This document shows, piece after piece, positions 25,546 through 33,584 of a stretch of DNA of 35,815 nt; position 1 is the first letter of the stretch, and every line of letters begins with the position of its first letter. The position numbers and the translations under genes were made by a program. The DNA is from Clostridia bacterium (GTDB taxonomy: Bacteria; Bacillota; Clostridia; Oscillospirales; Acutalibacteraceae), in NCBI GenBank assembly GCA_017429345.1, contig JAFRPB010000221.1, positions 1 to 35,815 on the forward strand, in the 5' to 3' direction. The notes under the pieces are model-generated. The model worked only from the letters and a program-made list of their open reading frames with translations. It was not told where the DNA came from and made no database searches.

Positions 25546-26954
25546 GATTCCAACACCTTTCTGTCTGTTTTTCCGTTTTCATTGACGGGCAGACGCTCGA
25601 CAATACGGATACTTTTCGGCGTCATATATGCCGGGATCAGCTGCCCAAGACGCTCTCTGACAGCGTTTTCGCCGATGGTTCCGTCGGTCACGAGAAACGC
25701 TTTTATCAGACGAACGGAACCCTCGGGATTCTTTTTCGCAACGACTGCGCATTCTTTAACGCCGGGGATACGCCCGATATTCCGCTCGATATCGTCGAGC
25801 TCGATCCGATACCCGGAATATTTGACCTGTCTGTCCATTCTGCCCAGACAGTACAGCAGCCCTTCTTCTGTTCTTCCCAGATCTCCCGTGCTGTAGCAGT
25901 TAACGCCGTTCTCATTGAAATATCCGCCCGCGTTCCCGCCGAGGTAGCCGCCGAATACGCTTTTGCCCCGCAGAACGATCTCGCCGTCTTCGATCGAAAT
26001 ATCCGTCGCTGCCGTTGCAAGCTCCCCGACCGGAAGCGTTTGCAAAGTCTCGGCCATTTCCCGGGTAATACGGATCGCCGATACGGCGGACGTCGCTTCC
26101 GTCGGCCCGTACGCGTTGATGATCTCAAGCGAAGGAAACGCGGTAAACAGCTTTCCGACCGTTTTCACGTCAAGACATTCCCCGCAGAAATAGATACACT
26201 TCATCCGCGGCATTTCATGCGCGCAAAATTCCTCATGCAGAAGACAAAGTCTTGCGAAGGTCGGCGTCATAACGGCAACATCAGCAGAAAAAAGCGTCTG
26301 AAATACTCTTTCGGGCGCATCCCCGATATCGTCGTCAAGCGCGCAAAGCGTATGCCCGTTGCAGAGCGCGTAATAAAAATCCGCTACGCTGAGGTCGAAG
26401 CTGAAGCTCGCCTGATTGAACACCGTCACATTTCTGTATTCGCATAACGGATAAAGCCCGCCGATCCACCCGACAAAATTCTCAAGATTCTCCACGCCGA
26501 TCGGCACGCCCTTCGGGTCGCCCGTACTGCCGGACGTAAAAATCATATAGGCGATACGGTTGTTCTGCGTCTTTTTTTCTTTCTGCGCAAAACGCGTCAG
26601 CTGCGATAATCGCAGCGTGTCCGCTGTATCGATCCCGATCTCTTTTTCGGATAGGATCAGCGTCGCGCCGGTCAGCTCCGCAATACTGCGGATCCTGGGA
26701 ACCGGCGTATCGGAGCGAATCGGAACATAGGCTCTCTGCGCCGACAGACAGGCGATCATTGCGATAACAACGTCGACCTCTTTTCCGCCGATGATCAGCA
26801 CCGGGGAATCGCCCTGTCTGCAAAGCAGATCCGCGTATTTTTCCGCCTCTTGCCAAAGACTGCCGTAACCGATCTTTTTATCGCGCACACAATATGCTGT
26901 ACGATCGGGATCGGTTATAACCGTTTGCCGGATCTTCTCAAGTATCCTGTTCAT
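25539..26954 (-). CDS. Amino-acid adenylation enzyme (DltA-like)
   Basis: A 471-residue stand-alone adenylation domain of the ANL family. Core motifs appear in order: IFTSGSTGDPKGVPI (A3, about residues 139-153), NAYGPTEATSA (A5), YSTGDLG (A7), GRMDRQVKYSGYRIELDDIE (A8) and ENGKTDRKVL with the C-terminal catalytic Lys (A10). A8 is close to the DltA form, so D-alanine is a reasonable guess, but specificity residues have not been tested. The enzyme would activate its substrate with ATP and load it on the carrier protein encoded next. DltB and DltD are not present here. The ATG at 26954 has only a weak, close GGGAAG; its start overlaps the VanW gene by 17 bases. Confidence 0.88.
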   Translation of the reverse strand: MNRILEKIRQTVITDPDRTAYCVRDKKIGYGSLWQEAEKYADLLCRQGDSPVLIIGGKEVDVVIAMIACLSAQRAYVPIRSDTPVPRIRSIAELTGATLILSEKEIGIDTADTLRLSQLTRFAQKEKKTQNNRIAYMIFTSGSTGDPKGVPIGVENLENFVGWIGGLYPLCEYRNVTVFNQASFSFDLSVADFYYALCNGHTLCALDDDIGDAPERVFQTLFSADVAVMTPTFARLCLLHEEFCAHEMPRMKCIYFCGECLDVKTVGKLFTAFPSLEIINAYGPTEATSAVSAIRITREMAETLQTLPVGELATAATDISIEDGEIVLRGKSVFGGYLGGNAGGYFNENGVNCYSTGDLGRTEEGLLYCLGRMDRQVKYSGYRIELDDIERNIGRIPGVKECAVVAKKNPEGSVRLIKAFLVTDGTIGENAVRERLGQLIPAYMTPKSIRIVERLPVNENGKTDRKVLESW

Positions 26955-27780
26955 CTTCCCGAATCTGTTCCTCCGGAATCAACGAGTAATCGTACATAAC
27001 CTCGGAGTGGTTGTTCAGCAAAAGCTCCTTGCGAAGCTGTTCTCCGGTTTCTCTGTCGATCACAATGCGATAGACTTTTGAATTGCGGTAATACTTTCCG
27101 TTCTCTTTTTTAAAATGATGATCTTCCTCCACCAGCTTATAACGGTAAGGATACGGCCGTTCGCTTCGAAGCTCGCCGCATAAATCCCCGTTCTCGATCC
27201 ATACAAGGATCTGAACGTCCTGATCGGTGTCGTTTCTGAACCTATAATCGCTTCTGTTATAAAACACGGATGTTCCCGTGCAGAAAGGAACGCGTCTTCG
27301 CTCATCGGGAAACAGCGCATCCGAATGATGATGAAGCTCTGTGACAGTCAGCGGACTGTTCAGCACAAGCCAATGAATCATATTCGCCATCTGACACAAA
27401 CCGCCGCCGACGCCGGTCGTCGGTTTACCGTTCCGGATCGCAAGCCCCTCTTTATATCCCTTCTTTTCCGTCACTTCGCCGATCGTTTTCCAGAAGGAAA
27501 AAACCTCGCCGGGATGAACCACGATCCCGTTGATTTTATTACAGGCAAGACCGATATTTGTCACTTTATTTTCCTGCAGACGGATATCCACTCCGTGCAG
27601 CTTTCGCACCAGAAGCGAGCTGTGACTTTTCACTATATTCGGCAGCTCGCGGCTGCTGTGCGTTTTCGCGATTTTATCACGGTTTTTTACCAGATCTTCG
27701 AGATTTCTCAATATGATTTCCTTGCGCAAAGAGATCCGATACGTCAAGGGACTGATCTCACAAAACAGTTTTCTGCTCAT
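26938..27780 (-). CDS. VanW-family protein
   Basis: A 280-residue VanW-domain protein. The conserved core runs from about residue 85 to 220: NKINGIVVHPGEVFSFWKTI, then the glycine-rich GVGGGLCQMANMIHWLVL and a HHHSDALFPDERRRVPF segment. VanW genes were named from a vancomycin-resistance cluster, but the biochemical role is unknown. No signal peptide or membrane helix is evident. The ATG at 27780 lies nine bases after AAGGAGA; the ATG three codons earlier (27789) is too close to the site. It is first in an overlapping operon with a DltA-like adenylation enzyme and carrier protein, which suggests a joint role in cell-wall or amino-acid chemistry (inference). Confidence 0.85.
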   Translation of the reverse strand: MSRKLFCEISPLTYRISLRKEIILRNLEDLVKNRDKIAKTHSSRELPNIVKSHSSLLVRKLHGVDIRLQENKVTNIGLACNKINGIVVHPGEVFSFWKTIGEVTEKKGYKEGLAIRNGKPTTGVGGGLCQMANMIHWLVLNSPLTVTELHHHSDALFPDERRRVPFCTGTSVFYNRSDYRFRNDTDQDVQILVWIENGDLCGELRSERPYPYRYKLVEEDHHFKKENGKYYRNSKVYRIVIDRETGEQLRKELLLNNHSEVMYDYSLIPEEQIREDEQDT

Positions 27781-27963
27781 GCAAAGCATTCTCCTTCAAT
27801 TGTGAAAACAATACAGAAGTAACAGAACAGGGAATCTGCATTTCTTTTTTATTAATTCAATATATATTATAACATTTTTTGTTTTTCGTCAACAGTTAAA
27901 TTCATTGTTCGTCAAATATCGACGATCCGTAATAAAATACGGATATTTTTTCGGAAAACGCAG

Positions 27964-27995
27964 CACGGCGGCGTCTCGCAAAGTACGCCGCCGTG
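27964..27995 (-). terminator. Terminator of the GH3 gene
   Basis: An 11-bp perfect stem CACGGCGGCGT / ACGCCGCCGTG with a 10-base loop; in the minus direction it is followed by CTGCGTTTTCC. It lies about 50 bases past the GH3 stop. The rest of the 260-base gap (27781-28047) is AT-rich and shows no gene. Confidence 0.7.
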
Positions 27996-28047
27996 TTGTC
28001 TATGACCTTTTCCTTCTTTTTTTTCCGTTTGTCCGAATTCTGCTCAA

Positions 28048-30297
28048 TCACAGAACGATCGTTTCAGCGAGTTTGATATCTCTCGACGAGGACGCGGCGC
28101 AGATGCGGAACTTCCCTGGCTCCACGACCCATTCATATTTCGCGTTCATCAACCTGAAAGCGTTTTTATCAAGACTGAAATGAAGCGTTTTCTTTTCACC
28201 CGGCGCGAGCGTTACGCGACGGAACGCTTTCAAAAGCAGCGGCGGCGTCACGACGGAGCTCTCGCAGTCGTCAACATAGATCTGAACGACCTCGTCGCCG
28301 GTCCTCTCGCCGGTATTCTCCACAGTGAAACAAACGTCAACATCCGTTTCGCCCGTGCGCGTCAGCACAAGATCCGAGTACGCAAACGTCGTATAACTCA
28401 GCCCGAAACCGAAAGGATAAAGCGCTTTGCCGTCGCCCTCAAGATAATTGTCGCTTTTGCCGGGCAGCATTGAATAATAGCACGGGATCATACCGCTTTT
28501 TCGCGGAAGCGAAAACGGCAGTTTCCCGCCGGGATTGATCTTGCCCAGAAGAGCGTCCGCAATTGCCTCGGCGCCCTTTTCGCCGCCGAACCAAGTTTCC
28601 AGAACAGCGGCGCAAATCTCGCTTTCCTTCGAGATCTCAAGCGGTCTTCCGTTTTCGAGCACAAGGATCACCGGCGCGCCGAGTTCGCAAAGCCGCTCGA
28701 TCAGCTCTCTCTGCCGCCCGTAGAGCGTCATCTCGCAGCGGTCGTGACATTCTCCGCTGGATTGAACGTCGTCTCCGCCGACGAAAACGATCACGTCGGC
28801 GTTCTTCGCAATCTCCACGGCTTCATCGAGCGCGTCTTCGATTATTTGCTGTCTCTCGCGTATCAGATGCGGCTGATCTGCGGCGGCTCCGATGTTCGCG
28901 ATCTCCGCGGAAATACCGCAGCCGTCCGCCTGCACGATCTCAATGCCGGGCAGGGCTTTTTTCAGCTCCTCATATACCGAGGCGATCTCCACATAAACCG
29001 GCACACAGGAGTAATTGCCGATCTGCTGATGATTGCCGGACGGTCCTATCACGGCGATTTTTTTGATTTTATCTGTATTCAGCGGAAGGACCCCGTCGTT
29101 TTTAAGCAGCGTAACGGACTTTCTCGCAAGCTCCAGCGCGATATCACGGTGCGCCTCGCAATGCACGACGCTTTCCCACCGTGTCTCGTCGGTATACGGA
29201 TTCTCAAACAGGCCCAACAGGAATTTCAGACGAAGCACACGTCGGCAGGACTCGTTGATATTTTCCTCTTCGATCCTGCCTTCATTCACAAGCTCACAGA
29301 GAGTCTTCACCCAAAACGCATGACTGCATTCGCAGCCGCCAAGGCAGTCAAGACCGTTCTTCTTTGTCAGATAAATCGTTTCCTTATCGTCTTCTGTCAG
29401 GTGATGCAGCTCTTTGACGCGCTCCACCGCACTCCAGTCGGATCTGCAGATCCCGCGCAGGCCGAGTCGCTCCTTGAGCACTTCTTTCAGATAGTGCTCC
29501 GATGTGATAACCACTTCGCCGTCAATGGAATTATAGCACACCATCACGTCGTAAGCGCCGCCCTCTTTGACGCCGGCTTCAAACACGGGCAGATAACAGT
29601 TCTCAACCTCGCGGATCCCCACACGCGCAGGGGCGCAGTTTACTCCCCCTTCCGGCACGCCGTGCACACAGTAATGCTTCGGCTCCGCTATGACGGAATC
29701 GTTTCTTGAGATATCGTCCTTCTGCTCCGCGGCGATCACGGCGGCAGCAAAGCGCGAGGATAAATACGTATCCTCTCCGAAGGTCTCTTCCGTTCTGCCC
29801 CACCGCGGGTCCCGCGCCACGTCAAGATTCGGCGCAAGGATCTCATGGATGCCTAGCGCTCTTGTTTCTGCTGCGATCACCCGCCCTGCATTCGACCCCG
29901 ATTCCGTATCGAAAGACGCCGCCCACGCGGTCGGGTTCGGCAGAATCGTGCCGCGCGTGCCGTTAATGCCGTGCAGCGCCTCGCCCGTAAAAATCACCGG
30001 TATCCCAAGGCGCGTTTTTTCTACGAAAAACCGTTGAATCTTGTTCATGACCGACGGAACGGAATAGTTGTCATGCACATAGCCGAGACCGCTTGCGCCG
30101 AAGTCCTTCTCCAGCCTGTCATAGTCGTATCCCGATTCCGGATCGACCGACAATCTGTAATTCGGGTCGTGTTTCGTGCAGTATTCATGCCCGAATTTCA
30201 TATCGAGCTGACCGACCTTTTCCTCGAGCGTCATACGCCCCAACAAATCCTTCACCCGTGTTTCGATATCAAGCTCTGCGTTTTGATACGGTAACAT
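28048..30297 (-). CDS. GH3 glycoside hydrolase (beta-glucosidase/xylosidase type)
   Basis: A 749-residue GH3 enzyme without signal peptide, so acting inside the cell on imported oligosaccharides. The N-terminal barrel shows ARDPRWGRTEETFGEDTYLS (about 161-180), EPKHYCVHG (about 205-213) and the nucleophile region GLRGICRSDWSAVERV with Asp287. The second domain contains a KNDGVLPLN start and IVFVGGDD. The C-terminus (about 665-749) is the fibronectin III-like domain (VCFTVENTGERTGDEVVQIY). The ATG at 30297 has GGGAGG seven bases upstream. It stands alone, ended by a terminator, and is divergent from the leader of the ABC ATPase. The exact substrate (beta-glucoside, xyloside or other) is not decidable from motifs. 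Confidence 0.93.
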   Translation of the reverse strand: MLPYQNAELDIETRVKDLLGRMTLEEKVGQLDMKFGHEYCTKHDPNYRLSVDPESGYDYDRLEKDFGASGLGYVHDNYSVPSVMNKIQRFFVEKTRLGIPVIFTGEALHGINGTRGTILPNPTAWAASFDTESGSNAGRVIAAETRALGIHEILAPNLDVARDPRWGRTEETFGEDTYLSSRFAAAVIAAEQKDDISRNDSVIAEPKHYCVHGVPEGGVNCAPARVGIREVENCYLPVFEAGVKEGGAYDVMVCYNSIDGEVVITSEHYLKEVLKERLGLRGICRSDWSAVERVKELHHLTEDDKETIYLTKKNGLDCLGGCECSHAFWVKTLCELVNEGRIEEENINESCRRVLRLKFLLGLFENPYTDETRWESVVHCEAHRDIALELARKSVTLLKNDGVLPLNTDKIKKIAVIGPSGNHQQIGNYSCVPVYVEIASVYEELKKALPGIEIVQADGCGISAEIANIGAAADQPHLIRERQQIIEDALDEAVEIAKNADVIVFVGGDDVQSSGECHDRCEMTLYGRQRELIERLCELGAPVILVLENGRPLEISKESEICAAVLETWFGGEKGAEAIADALLGKINPGGKLPFSLPRKSGMIPCYYSMLPGKSDNYLEGDGKALYPFGFGLSYTTFAYSDLVLTRTGETDVDVCFTVENTGERTGDEVVQIYVDDCESSVVTPPLLLKAFRRVTLAPGEKKTLHFSLDKNAFRLMNAKYEWVVEPGKFRICAASSSRDIKLAETIVL

Positions 30298-30359
30298 ATT
30301 AACCTCCCGATATTGATTCTTTATGATTTGTTATGTCCTTATGTTTTTTTCGTCATCTA

Positions 30360-30388
30360 TTGACAAGCGCGTAAATATATGTTATAGT
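30360..30388 (+). promoter_or_regulatory. Near-consensus promoter of the ATPase leader
   Basis: TTGACA (30360-30365), 17-base spacer, TATAGT (30383-30388). The first transcribed base would be near 30395, only about 25 bases before the leader peptide start, leaving a 300-base leader before the ATPase. Confidence 0.85.
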
Positions 30389-30419
30389 ACCGTCGACTAA
30401 GCCAAAGGAGGCGATTATT

Positions 30420-30470
30420 ATGAACGCTTATATTTATCGGATGTCATATGTATCGCCTGCGGTATGCTGA
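30420..30470 (+). CDS. 16-residue leader peptide (attenuator)
   Basis: A short ORF, MNAYIYRMSYVSPAVC, with an excellent AAAGGAGG ribosome binding site (30405-30412) placed eight bases before the ATG. It lies directly behind a strong promoter and just before an intrinsic terminator. Codons 7-9 (CGG ATG TCA, 30438-30446) carry the sequence that can pair with the 5' arm of that terminator. The pattern is that of leader peptides controlling antibiotic-resistance or amino-acid genes through ribosome stalling. The peptide has no run of one regulatory amino acid, which speaks against classic amino-acid attenuation and leaves drug- or stall-sensing as the more likely mode. It matches no arrest peptide I know. 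Confidence 0.7.
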   Translation: MNAYIYRMSYVSPAVC

Positions 30471-30495
30471 GCGCAAGGTATATACAGATTTCATG

Positions 30496-30522
30496 CACAT
30501 CCGGTTTCGGGTGTGTTTTTTT
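30496..30522 (+). terminator. Leader terminator (attenuator) with competing pairing
   Basis: Stem CACATCCG (30496-30503) / CGGGTGTG (30508-30515) with one G-T pair and a GTTT loop, followed by seven Ts (30516-30522). The 5' arm ACATCCG (30497-30503) is the exact reverse complement of CGGATGT (30438-30444) inside the leader ORF; with one bulged base the pairing extends through CAT/ATG. The two structures exclude each other. Confidence 0.8.
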
Positions 30523-30526
30523 GTCA

Positions 30527-30559
30527 GCCGAAAACACCGTTTCGGCACAACAAATTTTT
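30527..30559 (+). terminator. Second terminator-like hairpin of the leader
   Basis: Perfect 7-bp stem GCCGAAA / TTTCGGC (30527-30533 with 30540-30546), a 6-base loop, then a T6 run about eight bases after the stem. The spacing to the T-run is longer than ideal. Confidence 0.5.
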
Positions 30560-30563
30560 TCAG

Positions 30564-30590
30564 GCGCCCGAAGGGGCGCTTTCTGTTTTT
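30564..30590 (+). terminator. Third terminator-like hairpin of the leader
   Basis: Stem GCGCCC (30564-30569) / GGGCGC (30574-30579) with a GAAG loop, followed by TTTCTGTTTTT. Three such hairpins in 95 bases upstream of one gene are unusual. Confidence 0.6.
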
Positions 30591-30653
30591 CGTGGAAAGC
30601 CTCCGAATATAAGTCAGAACGGAAAATCCTCAACCGGAAAGGAGATTTTATTT

Positions 30654-30704
30654 TTGACCGAATTATTCATGTTTTCAGAAAATGAAAGGGGACGATGCCC
30701 ATGA
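30654..30704 (+). CDS. Second short upstream ORF coupled to the ATPase
   Basis: TTG-started 16-codon ORF reading (M)TELFMFSENERGRCP, with AAAGGAG (30638-30644) nine bases upstream. Its TGA (30702-30704) overlaps the ATPase ATG (30701-30703) as ATGA, the standard arrangement for translational coupling. The ATPase has its own AAAGGGG inside this ORF. Whether it is a regulatory uORF or only a chance frame cannot be settled here; the strong site and the exact overlap favour real translation. Confidence 0.5.
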   Translation: MTELFMFSENERGRCP

Positions 30705-32515
30705 AAAGGCTGAAGAATAAACTTTTATCCATGCAACCCAACACCGCAACATATACGGAAATGTACAACGGACACATCGTGATCGAGGATCCTTCCTGTC
30801 CGAATATGCCGCCGTATGAAGACTGGAGCCCGATCTATTACAATAAAAATATCGGCTTCAAGATCACGGCGACTCACAAGCTCGCGCAGGATAAACCGAC
30901 GGTCGAGATCCGCATTCCCTGCGATGTGCTCGGGATCGATGTTCCCGACAGATCCGCGGAAAATGCGGAAGCCGACTTCTGTCTGCGCAAATTCAAAAAA
31001 TATATCGATGAACTGAACGCGGCGCTTTATAACCGCAACCGTCCCGACAACGAGAACGGGAAATACTGTCTTCCGTCTCCGGGCGGCGAGATCGTAAAGA
31101 GGAACACGGCTTATTTCGCGATATATCCGCAAAAGGATTATGAGAACGGTTCCCGCGATGTCGTGTATCTTCTGAACGACGGGATCGAGCGGCGTCCGAT
31201 ATGCCATCTCTGCATTCGGCTTCAGGTCCAGCTGCCAAAAAAGAATATTCGCAAAACCGTAAAGATGCTTAGCAGCGATCTCCCGGACGCGGTCGACATG
31301 TTTATCGCGCAATTCGATCATGCCGGTTTAAAAAACACCGCCGAGCTCGCAGAAAAACAGACGAAAATCCGCGCGTGGCTGAAGAAGAACGATTACTGCG
31401 CGTTCATCGCGAACGGCAGCATTCTCCCCCGCGCAAAAGGGACGGATCTGCCCCTGCCCGGAGCGATCCCTTTCAGGTCGACGGAAGATGCCGAGGTCGA
31501 GATCTGCGGCGTGCGCGGCATGGGGATCCGAAAAGGCGTTACCGTGATTACGGGAGGCGGCTATTCGGGCAAATCCACGCTGCTTGACGCGATATCGGCG
31601 GGTATTTACGATCATTGTCCCGGCGACGGACGCGAGCTGTGTATCTCCGACGATAGCGCTGTCACGATCTGCGCCGAAGACGGCAGAAGTGTGAAACACG
31701 TCAACATCTCGCCGTTTATCAAGTGGCTGCCGGGCGGCGACACAACGGATTTTTCTTCCGAACACGCCTCAGGCTCGACCTCACAGGCGGCGAACATCAT
31801 GGAGGCGATCGATTCCGGCGCAAAACTGCTTCTGATCGATGAGGACAGGAGCGCGACCAACTTCATGATCCGAGACCGGATGATGAAGGAGCTGATCGAG
31901 AAGGAGCCGATCACGCCGTTCACCGACCGCGTGAATGAATTACACAGTGCGCACGGCGTTTCGACGATCCTTGTCATCGGCGGCAGCGGAGAATATCTCT
32001 CCGTCGCCGACCGGATCTATATGATGGAGGATTATCTGATACGCGACGTGAGCGATGAATCCAAAGAAATCTGCCTTTCGCACGGTGTGACCGCGATCCT
32101 CCCGCCTCCTGCCGACTGGCGGCAAAGCAGGACGCTGTATTCCGAAGGTTTTACTTCTTATCCCGAGGAGTGCGGATCTGAAAGGCTCGAAGTATCGGAT
32201 ATGGGGTTTGTCCTGATCGGCGACGAGCGGATCGACGCGCGCGGTCTTCAGGACATCGTGTCCGACCGTCAGCTCCATACGCTCGGTTTTCTGCTGAGGT
32301 ATCTTGAGATCTCAAATAATGAGCACATAATCGATATCGCGAAAAGGATCGACGCGCTGTATGCGCGCATTGACAAAGAGGGACTTGACTGCGTGTATTC
32401 CTCATTTTTCACGACATGCGAAAGATTTCTCGATCTTCCCCGCAAGCAGGAGCTGACAGCGCTGATCAATCGCATGAGAAATACCAATACCGTTAAAGAT
32501 ACAACAACCGTATAA
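30701..32515 (+). CDS. Predicted ATPase of the ABC class (COG3044 family)
   Basis: A 604-residue soluble protein of the COG3044/PF09818 family of ABC-type ATPases. An N-terminal domain (about residues 1-270) precedes the nucleotide-binding part: Walker A TGGGYSGKSTLLDAI (about 284-298), a signature-like SGSTSQAANIMEAI (about 360-373) and Walker B LLLIDEDRSATNFM (about 377-390), then a helical C-terminal region. No membrane helices, so it is not a transporter subunit. A trypanosome relative (MRB1590) works in RNA editing; the bacterial function is open. The ATG at 30701 is nine bases after AAAGGGG and is preferred to the ATG at 30695. The gene is governed by the leader at 30395-30700 and closed by a terminator. 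Confidence 0.88.
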   Translation: MKRLKNKLLSMQPNTATYTEMYNGHIVIEDPSCPNMPPYEDWSPIYYNKNIGFKITATHKLAQDKPTVEIRIPCDVLGIDVPDRSAENAEADFCLRKFKKYIDELNAALYNRNRPDNENGKYCLPSPGGEIVKRNTAYFAIYPQKDYENGSRDVVYLLNDGIERRPICHLCIRLQVQLPKKNIRKTVKMLSSDLPDAVDMFIAQFDHAGLKNTAELAEKQTKIRAWLKKNDYCAFIANGSILPRAKGTDLPLPGAIPFRSTEDAEVEICGVRGMGIRKGVTVITGGGYSGKSTLLDAISAGIYDHCPGDGRELCISDDSAVTICAEDGRSVKHVNISPFIKWLPGGDTTDFSSEHASGSTSQAANIMEAIDSGAKLLLIDEDRSATNFMIRDRMMKELIEKEPITPFTDRVNELHSAHGVSTILVIGGSGEYLSVADRIYMMEDYLIRDVSDESKEICLSHGVTAILPPPADWRQSRTLYSEGFTSYPEECGSERLEVSDMGFVLIGDERIDARGLQDIVSDRQLHTLGFLLRYLEISNNEHIIDIAKRIDALYARIDKEGLDCVYSSFFTTCERFLDLPRKQELTALINRMRNTNTVKDTTTV

Positions 32516-32525
32516 CAGAGAAATG

Positions 32526-32561
32526 CGGCTGCATCAGGTAATAAAGCTCCTGCTGCAGCCG
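32526..32561 (+). terminator. Terminator of the ABC ATPase gene
   Basis: Stem CGGCTGCA / TGCAGCCG (32526-32533 with 32554-32561), extended inside by CAGG / CCTG across one mismatch, followed by TGCTGTCTTT. It stands between the ATPase stop and the convergent stop at 32571. Confidence 0.7.
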
Positions 32562-32570
32562 TGCTGTCTT

Positions 32571-33467
32571 TCAGCCCTCGATACGTGTAAAAGAGAACAG
32601 TCTTTGAAAGAAAATGACAATGGCGTTGAATAACGCGATAATTTTTGCCGCGAAGATAAAAGGACTTCCGGCTGGCACGCCGACGTCGACGAGGTCTTCG
32701 GTATCGGGAATATCCTCGTCGGTGATCAGGCCGTCACGCAGATTGCGCTCATACATTTCTTTCGACGTGATAATCGTCATCGATCTCGTTTCGATCTGCT
32801 CATCTCCCTGCCGGACGACGACGGAAAGCGAGCCGGTCTCGGTGATCGCGCAGGTATATCTCTGCATCTCGCCGCCCGGGAAGGACGCGGTTTTCTCACC
32901 GTTCACGAAGATCTCGACCGGATACAGACCGCTGTAGTCTACACGCAGGGTATCGCCGACGGCAACGGTATCGTCGTCGCGGCTGTAATCGCGAAGAAGC
33001 AGTGCGCTGTAAACGTCGATCTCGGCATATCCCTGAGCACTCAGATAATCAACTTCATCCTCAAAAAAAACGCGTTCATTGCCTTTGCCGGCGTCATCCA
33101 GCAAACTTCCGGGCAGAACGGCGAACTTATAATAATACTCGGGGAAACCTTCGTCGACGATCGGACAGGTGACCGTCATTTTCCAATGCGTCTCGGTATT
33201 GCCGCAGAAACTAAACCGGATCTGTTCGGTCTCGGGCGTTGAAACGCCAGTTTCGATACGATCTGCGGTATGTATCGTTTCGATCAGCGGATTGTCGGAA
33301 AGATGCGTATACTTCGCGGGAGCCACGATGATCGCCGCAAAGGTATTCTCATCAATGTTTTCGCAGTAAATCAGCCAGCCGTCGTCCGCGGGCTGCGCGC
33401 AGGCAATCGGCACGGCGCAGACGACCAATGCCAGAGAAAGCAAAATCGAGGTAAATCTTTTTATCAT
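32571..33467 (-). CDS. Secreted, C-terminally membrane-anchored orphan protein
   Basis: A 298-residue protein of no family I recognise. It has a signal peptide (MIKRFTSILLSLALVVCAVPIACAQ, cleavage probably after AQ or nearby), an extracellular part of beta-strand character with many acidic residues, and a C-terminal hydrophobic helix (FIFAAKIIALFNAIVIFF) followed by a short basic end. This suggests a surface protein held in the membrane at its C-terminus. The middle includes a segment (VEIFVNGEKTASFPGGEMQRYTCAITETG) typical of immunoglobulin-like domains. The ATG at 33467 is nine bases after AAAGGG and gives the best signal peptide; earlier in-frame ATGs are less good. It has its own promoter and no operon partners. 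Confidence 0.8.
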   Translation of the reverse strand: MIKRFTSILLSLALVVCAVPIACAQPADDGWLIYCENIDENTFAAIIVAPAKYTHLSDNPLIETIHTADRIETGVSTPETEQIRFSFCGNTETHWKMTVTCPIVDEGFPEYYYKFAVLPGSLLDDAGKGNERVFFEDEVDYLSAQGYAEIDVYSALLLRDYSRDDDTVAVGDTLRVDYSGLYPVEIFVNGEKTASFPGGEMQRYTCAITETGSLSVVVRQGDEQIETRSMTIITSKEMYERNLRDGLITDEDIPDTEDLVDVGVPAGSPFIFAAKIIALFNAIVIFFQRLFSFTRIEG

Positions 33468-33529
33468 GTCTGTCATCCCTTTCCGAAATGATATGACCAA
33501 GGCATCGCGCCTTATATAATTTCATTTAT

Positions 33530-33558
33530 ATTATAGCAAGCGACGGGATGAGAATCAA
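33530..33558 (-). promoter_or_regulatory. Promoter of the secreted orphan gene
   Basis: On the minus strand TTGATT (33558-33553), a 17-base spacer and TATAAT (33535-33530), about 60 bases before the start. Confidence 0.65.
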
Positions 33559-33584
33559 CAGAAAATCTGAAATATAATACGTAA

